From Apium graveolens (lineage: Eukaryota > Streptophyta > Magnoliopsida > Apiales > Apiaceae): a stretch of 64,000 nucleotides of DNA. Both the position numbers and the translations under genes were made by a program. Location: NCBI RefSeq assembly GCF_009905375.1, contig NC_133649.1, forward strand, positions 233,761,701 to 233,825,700. The letters are read 5' to 3'. How positions within the stretch are numbered: position 1 is the first letter of the stretch; every line of letters begins with the position of its first letter. The notes beneath the pieces were generated by a model. The model was not told the DNA's origin. It ran no database searches and saw nothing but the letters and a program-made list of their open reading frames with translations. Of the stretch, positions 59,005 through 64,000 are shown in pieces.

Positions 59005-59608
59005 TGTTAGATATATTTGATAATGTCATGGCTAATATGTTTTATGTTTAGCTTTCAGATCTTACTTGAATAGGATAAATCAGTACTTAACTGTTGATCA
59101 GTACTTATACTGGAAGTCAGGACTTAAGGATATCAGTACATATGTTATCAGGAGATAATCGTCAGAAGATAGATATCAGAACTTAAGTGCTGAAGGACGA
59201 TCAGATAAGGACAGTAGCTGATTAAAGGAAAGAAGATCAAGATAAACATAAGAAGAGATATGCATGAAGAAGGAATTTCGTGAAGAATGGAATACTTGGA
59301 AGAAAAGATATCTGATTGATATATTTAGGAAGCGAATTTATCCATATCAATTAGCGATTATCTTGTAACTGTGTAGTATATAAACACTATAGGGTTACAC
59401 TATAAGTGTTATCATTGTTAGAGAAGATTATTCATTGTAACCCTAGCAGCTCTCGTGATATTGTTCATCACTGAGAGGTAACAGTTCCATACTGTAACAG
59501 AGTTTATTGTTTCAATAAAGTTAGTTTCTGTTACTTAAGTTCTTAAAGTTCGATTTGAGTGTACTATACACTGTATTCACCCCCTCTACAGTGGTGTGTG
59601 ACCTAACA
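59005..59608 (+). repeat. SIRE-B 3' LTR (604 bp)
   Basis: TGTTAGATATATTT ... GTGACCTAACA. Compared with the 5' LTR it has about 12 substitutions and several small deletions, many in homopolymer or short-repeat runs (for example TTTTA/TTTA and ATTTGTT/ATTGTT). Confidence 0.92.
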
Positions 59609-60139
59609 ACTAATCAGATAACACGAAACTGATAAATGCCAACTTTCGTGCACGAATACCACACTACCAGACATCCACAAAAGAAATAGAAGCTGAATAG
59701 ACACCAATTATATTGAACTATATGTCTATAGAATTTGACAACATAACGGTTTAATGCACAAGTTATCTATCGTGATTACATAGGGCAAGTGAGATGGTTA
59801 AAATTACCTACGAATCATGCACAACAATAACGCATGAACCTATGCTAGCATGACAAGTTCTAAATCCCTAAATTCACTTTCGCTTCATTAAGAATTAACA
59901 CACTATATTATAAGTTCGCGACTCATAAGAGAATACGCACAACCAATACTAGGTTATCATACAATCACCACACACTAAGGCATCGAAACAATTCAACAGA
60001 AATCCATAAATAAATCCGCTGGAACTCCACGATAACGATTAGCGCATAATCGGACTCATCATCAACGTGGGTTCCGATGAAAGCATGGTATAAATGTAGT
60101 CTTTATAAACGAATAATAAACAAAGTACAAAACAAGAGT
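59609..60139. other. Spacer between SIRE-B and SIRE-C, origin unknown
   Basis: 531 bp, AT-rich, no ORF, no similarity that I can see to Gyp-A, Gyp-B, the Angela-like element or the Sireviruses. It may be the pre-insertion locus of SIRE-C. Confidence 0.5.
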
Positions 60140-60706
60140 TGTTAGGTCACACAGCACTGTAGAAGGGGGTTGAATACAGTGTTTTACAATCAAATCGATT
60201 TCAACACAAGTATGTAACAAAGATCAAGTATTTAATAAACTCTGTTACAATATGAACTGTTGTTCTCTCTCAGTGATGAACAAAATATCACTAAGAGCTG
60301 CTAGGTTACAATGTATAATCTTCTCGATAATGATAAACACATAGTGTAAACCCTAAGCTGTGTTATATAGTACACAGTTACAAGATATATTCTAATTGAT
60401 ATTGATATAATTCTGTCTCCTAAAAATATATTAATCAGATATCTTCTACAAGTCTTATAGTTCTCTAACTCTTCTATGCATATCTTCTATTGTTTAGTCT
60501 CGATCTTCTCCTGTAAATCAGCTTCATTCCTTAACTGAAAGTCATCCCGCACTTAAGTTCTGATATGTATCTTCTGACACTTAAGTTCTGAATTAAGTTC
60601 CGACTTCAGTAAGTCCTGATTTAGTAAGTCCTGATATGTCCCGTTGTTAAGTTCTGAAAATTAAACACAAATTATATTAGACATGACATCTCAAATATAT
60701 CTAACA
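60140..60706 (-). repeat. SIRE-C 3' LTR (567 bp)
   Basis: On the + strand it begins TGTTAGGTCACACAGCACTG and ends CAAATATATCTAACA. It is shorter than the 596-615 bp of SIRE-A and SIRE-B, through several deletions and single-base losses. Confidence 0.88.
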
Positions 60707-60721
60707 ATCTCCCCCAACTTG
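60707..60721 (-). promoter_or_regulatory. Polypurine tract of SIRE-C
   Basis: Minus-strand CAAGTTGGGGGAGAT adjacent to the LTR start. Confidence 0.8.
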
Positions 60722-60849
60722 TAAATTATGCAAAATATACAAGTTAATAGATTTGTGATGTCAAAAACATTTAAGTACAAATGCAATAAGAGTTTAACTA
60801 GATAAACTACAACTTACAGTCCTTGTAGCTTTTACCAATCTCACTGAGT

Positions 60850-63800
60850 ATCTAAATCCAAAGTGATTCTTAACAAAGTTTGATATCAGCTTTTTTCTTT
60901 GATCCTCAGGACTTGAGATAGTGTAGTCTTGACTTGCTTCATTTCTTCACCCTGACTTCCAATCTGGTAGATTGTAGTCCTTAAAGCAAAATATGGTTCT
61001 TTCTAAACCATCATCCAGATTTATTACCCTTGGATGAGAAGAATCTTCATTGTAGCATAGACATTGCTATTTCAAAATCACTTCAAGTTTAGCAGAATCC
61101 TTCTTCATTGGAATTTCACTTCCATCTCTTCAATAATATTAGGAATGAATTATGTAACCCTTGAACCAGAAATTCTTGCTTTATCTCTTATGGTCTTCAA
61201 TATGAAATTTTCATCTCCTGGTAATATCAGACTTATCTCTAAAAGATAATGAAAAAATTGAAGTCTTTCAAAGATTTGTTCAGTACATCTGATTCTGACA
61301 TTGATATGTCCTTCCATCTTCAATAAATAGAATCAGATTTTCTTTGACATTATGCTTGTCATGAGTATCCAGTACCATGAACAGAGATAACCTTATCAAG
61401 GTGTTTCTGTGTAACATCTTCAAGAGGTTTGTCAGTTAACAAAAATGGATCTCTAGTAGCAACTTCAACTCCTGTCTTGATCTTAGCTTCATCGGAACCT
61501 AGCCTGCTCTATCTCTGGTTCTCTAGAATTTAACCCATAGTCATGAAATCAGACAACAATTGGCTTTTCTTTGGATCTGATGGTTTGACATTTTTCCATA
61601 GAAGTTTCTTTTTGCCAGCTACTTTCATCTTGTCTAAATCAACTTGAGCACTGTCAGAGGTTGATGTCTTGATGACTTTATCAAAACTTGTTATTCTTGT
61701 TGTTTTCACTTGAACACTTGAGCTCTGTCAGAGGTTGTCTTGGATTCTTCAGTTATCTTCCTTCTTTCAGAGTTGAAAATTCATCTTCAATAAGAGTCAT
61801 CATGAACTTGAACCAGTTTGCACACAGGTTTTATCAGAATTTGAGGAATTTTCACTCCTGTGGCTTTATTGGTTCATCAACTTTTCCCTTCCTTTATCTT
61901 TGGGATTAATCTCAATCTGTGATCTTGTTTGGGCTTTGATGCCTCAGTATTTGATTCTCCTTGATCACAATGCATTTTTCCTTAGGCCTGGAGGTTTCTT
62001 ACACAGAAGCTTTTGGCTTTAAATTTGTCTTTTCAGCTTTAAATCTAGCTTCTTCCTCCTGAGATTTTCTAAACCATTCCAGGATTATGTTTCAGAAATA
62101 ATCTTCTAGCATCTCTTCATCAAGTGTTTGAATTGGGATCTTTGTAGTAGACAGTAGTCTGCCCTTAAGCTTCAAAGTTTGCAGAAACTTCTGAGTATTG
62201 ACTTCCACCTTGAATCAGAACATCAGGCTTTGTCGTTTAGACTTTGCTCATCAGAACTTGATATCAGATTTTGATTATTAGCACTTGCTATCAGATTTTG
62301 AGTTTGAGCATCTTCGGAACTTGTCTTCTTTTGAATAGAAGATTTGTTACATCAGAGATTAGTTTCCTAGAAGAAACCTTGCTGCTTGCCCTTGACCTTG
62401 ATCTTTTTCATGACCTCTACTCTTATCAGAGTTTCCCTGGTCATCATCTTTGTCATCCTTCTTCTTCAGTATCAGAGTAGGTGAGCATTGGACTTAGCTA
62501 CCTTCTCCCCCTTTTTAGCATCATCAGGTAGTAGGAGAGAGAGAAGAAGTTCAACTGAAGATTGGATTTCATAAGTTGAGTTGAGAGGCTGATTCTGTAA
62601 GACCTCAGGAATTTGGGCCTGTGCTTCTCTTGAGCTTTTTCAATGCTTCAACCTTTCATGTATAGGTCTGATAAGTCTTGACTTGTCTAACTTGAGAGTC
62701 AATATCTAGCTTTTCAGCTGACTCAAGAAGTTTATCAACATTGGCATGAGTTTGAGAGTGTAGACCTTGAAGATTTTAGTAGATAGAGCTGTGACTTTGA
62801 GTTGTGTCTTGAAATCAGAATTGTGAGCAACTCATCAGCTTTCCAATATGGTCTGTCAGTACTGGATCTTGGAATGAAATCAGTTTCATTCACTTCTTAG
62901 TCCCTCCACCTCTGTGAGTATCTTCCCAAGGAATAGGAGCAGCTTGCTCAACAAACTTCTCAATAAGTGCCTCTTTTCCTAGAATGGGAGCTGGAGTATC
63001 AACAAAACACTATCTTAACTGAAGAAGACTTATTTTAGACAGTACTAGTGTGTGTTGCTGTGGCGATTGCAGTAGCATCATCTAAATTCTGATCATCAGA
63101 ATTTATCCAGAAGGGGGTAGATGGTATCTCAACATTTCGTCAGTTGGAGAGTTGACTGTAGATGGTTGAGCTGATGTTGGAGCTTCCAGATCAAATAAAG
63201 AAGATAGGAATATCAGATTGGCATATCTAGTCAGAACTTGTGTCTTGTTCTTCAGCATTATTGTAGATTTGGATTGGGAGATAGGAGGTGTGATCATGTA
63301 TCTGTAACAGTATCTTTTGGTTTGGAAGGGCTTCAATGATAATTGGTCTTTTGAGATCAAAGATTCCTAATCCCTTCTCAGCTTTTCAGTATCTCTGATG
63401 GAGGTTGAGCATGTGCTTCCTGCCTCTGTTTCTTAGATCTCCTAGATGGTGAGGAGGTGCCTGAGTAGCATCAGAATTACAGTTCTCTTTTCTTCAAGTA
63501 TTAGAACCCTCGCTTCAGCATTTATCTGATGGGTTGACCCTTCAGCTCTAATTCTTTCTAAAAACTCATATTCAGCTGCAACAGTCACATGTTTGATGCA
63601 TGAACCGTACTGCTCCTCTTCATTATCAGAGTCATCCTGAGAATCATCCTTCTTCTCCTTGATGGAGATTTAGGAACAGACTTTGCTCTTTTGTCTGGAG
63701 GATGAAGGTGTGGTAGGTGCTGAGGGTGTTGTGGGAAGAGCTGGTTGGAAGTATGTTCTGCTGGTAGGGAGGTTAAGAGGTGGTGGTGGTGTAGTGGTTG

Positions 63801-64000
63801 GAGGTGCTGCTGATGGAGGTTGGGATGGTTTGTACATCAGGAATTAGTAGTGTATGTGGCTGGGTCAGAGTTTACTAAAACTGTTTGACTGATTGTGGAA
63901 TTTGGAGGGGTGTAGAACAGTTTCTATAAGTAGATAATAAGTCATTAATGCTCTCTTAGAAAGTTTAATGGTGGAAATCAACATGGCCTAGTGGGGTGCA
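60850..64000 (-). pseudogene. SIRE-C extra ORF, heavily frameshifted, 5' end outside window
   Basis: Same family as 55099-58801 but more diverged. Reading right to left: a Pro/Thr-rich tract with a run of prolines (63700-63860), a basic/acidic segment (63600-63700), a 85-codon open piece (63103-63360), a coiled-coil-like stretch (62640-62860), a DAKKG-type segment with CTCCCCCTTTTTAGCATC on + (about 62505), charged low-complexity parts (61900-62480), and a degraded C-terminal region (60850-61250). Frame changes occur every 100-300 bp, mostly at short homopolymers. Confidence 0.65.

Larger units (their letters stand above)
46331..59608 (+). mobile_element. SIRE-B: Sirevirus-type Ty1-copia element, no TSD
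   Basis: A 13.28-kb element with two LTRs, primer site, gag, pol, spacer, small ORF, extra ORF and polypurine tract in the usual Sirevirus order. The bases flanking it are AAGAT (46326-46330) and ACTAA (59609-59613), so there is no target duplication. The left flank is Gyp-B LTR and the right flank is unrelated. The two LTRs differ by about a dozen substitutions and several small indels. Most genes carry one or more lesions, so it is not autonomous in this sequence. Confidence 0.92.
60140..64000 (-). mobile_element. SIRE-C: Sirevirus 3' portion, continues past the window
   Basis: Minus-strand element entered at its 3' end: LTR 60140-60706, polypurine tract, then the extra ORF in reverse. Its 5' part lies beyond 64000. 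It diverges visibly from SIRE-A and SIRE-B, so it is a different subfamily or an older copy. The left flank is AGAGT (60135-60139); the matching duplication cannot be checked here. Confidence 0.85.

Overview
The window is nuclear DNA from a flowering plant, most likely a eudicot. The evidence is the kind of mobile DNA present: Sirevirus-type and Angela/Tork-type Ty1-copia elements, Tekay/Del-type Ty3-gypsy elements with LTRs of about 3.4 kb, and a Mutator-like MITE, all in AT-rich DNA. I cannot fix the family or species. I found no convincing host gene, tRNA, rRNA or CRISPR array. Nearly every base that can be explained belongs to a transposon or to an old virus-like relic, and all long reading frames carry stops or frameshifts except one 89-codon frame.

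Layout. 1-4795: decayed extra ('envelope-like') ORF of a Sirevirus, + strand. 4800-8450: non-coding DNA with short repeats, a tRNA-Met primer-site-like motif and a decayed segment resembling a caulimovirid movement protein. 8991-20052: complete but decayed Tekay/Del-like gypsy element (Gyp-A, +), TSD ATTGG. 20081-20632: foldback MITE with a 10-bp TSD. 20643-23430: copia pol relic (+). 23445-46330: LTR of a second gypsy element (Gyp-B, +), split by two later insertions. These are a Sirevirus on the minus strand (SIRE-A, 24268-34543, TSD CTTCC) and an Angela-like copia on the minus strand (36716-45704, TSD AGTGG). 46331-59608: second Sirevirus (SIRE-B, +) with both LTRs, gag, pol, a small ORF and the extra ORF, but no TSD. 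59609-60139: unexplained spacer. 60140-64000: 3' part of a third Sirevirus (SIRE-C, minus strand), running off the window.

How the parts fit. Each Sirevirus follows LTR - PBS - gag - (TAG, TGA) - PR/INT/RT/RNase H - long spacer - small ORF with its own TATA box - extra ORF - PPT - LTR. SIRE-A and SIRE-B are close relatives, so each explains the other's lesions: SIRE-A lost about 2.2 kb of the extra ORF and most of its 3' LTR, while SIRE-B kept them but has several frameshifts.

The most unusual object is the Angela-like insertion. Its 3' LTR lacks the last 29-30 bp of U5 and carries instead a 994-bp inverted copy of its own U3 half. Both outer ends of the insert are therefore U3 ends, yet it is flanked by a perfect 5-bp TSD. 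The second is the conserved 89-91-codon ORF with a TATA box between pol and the extra ORF of the Sireviruses. All statements rest on reading the sequence; no searches were run.
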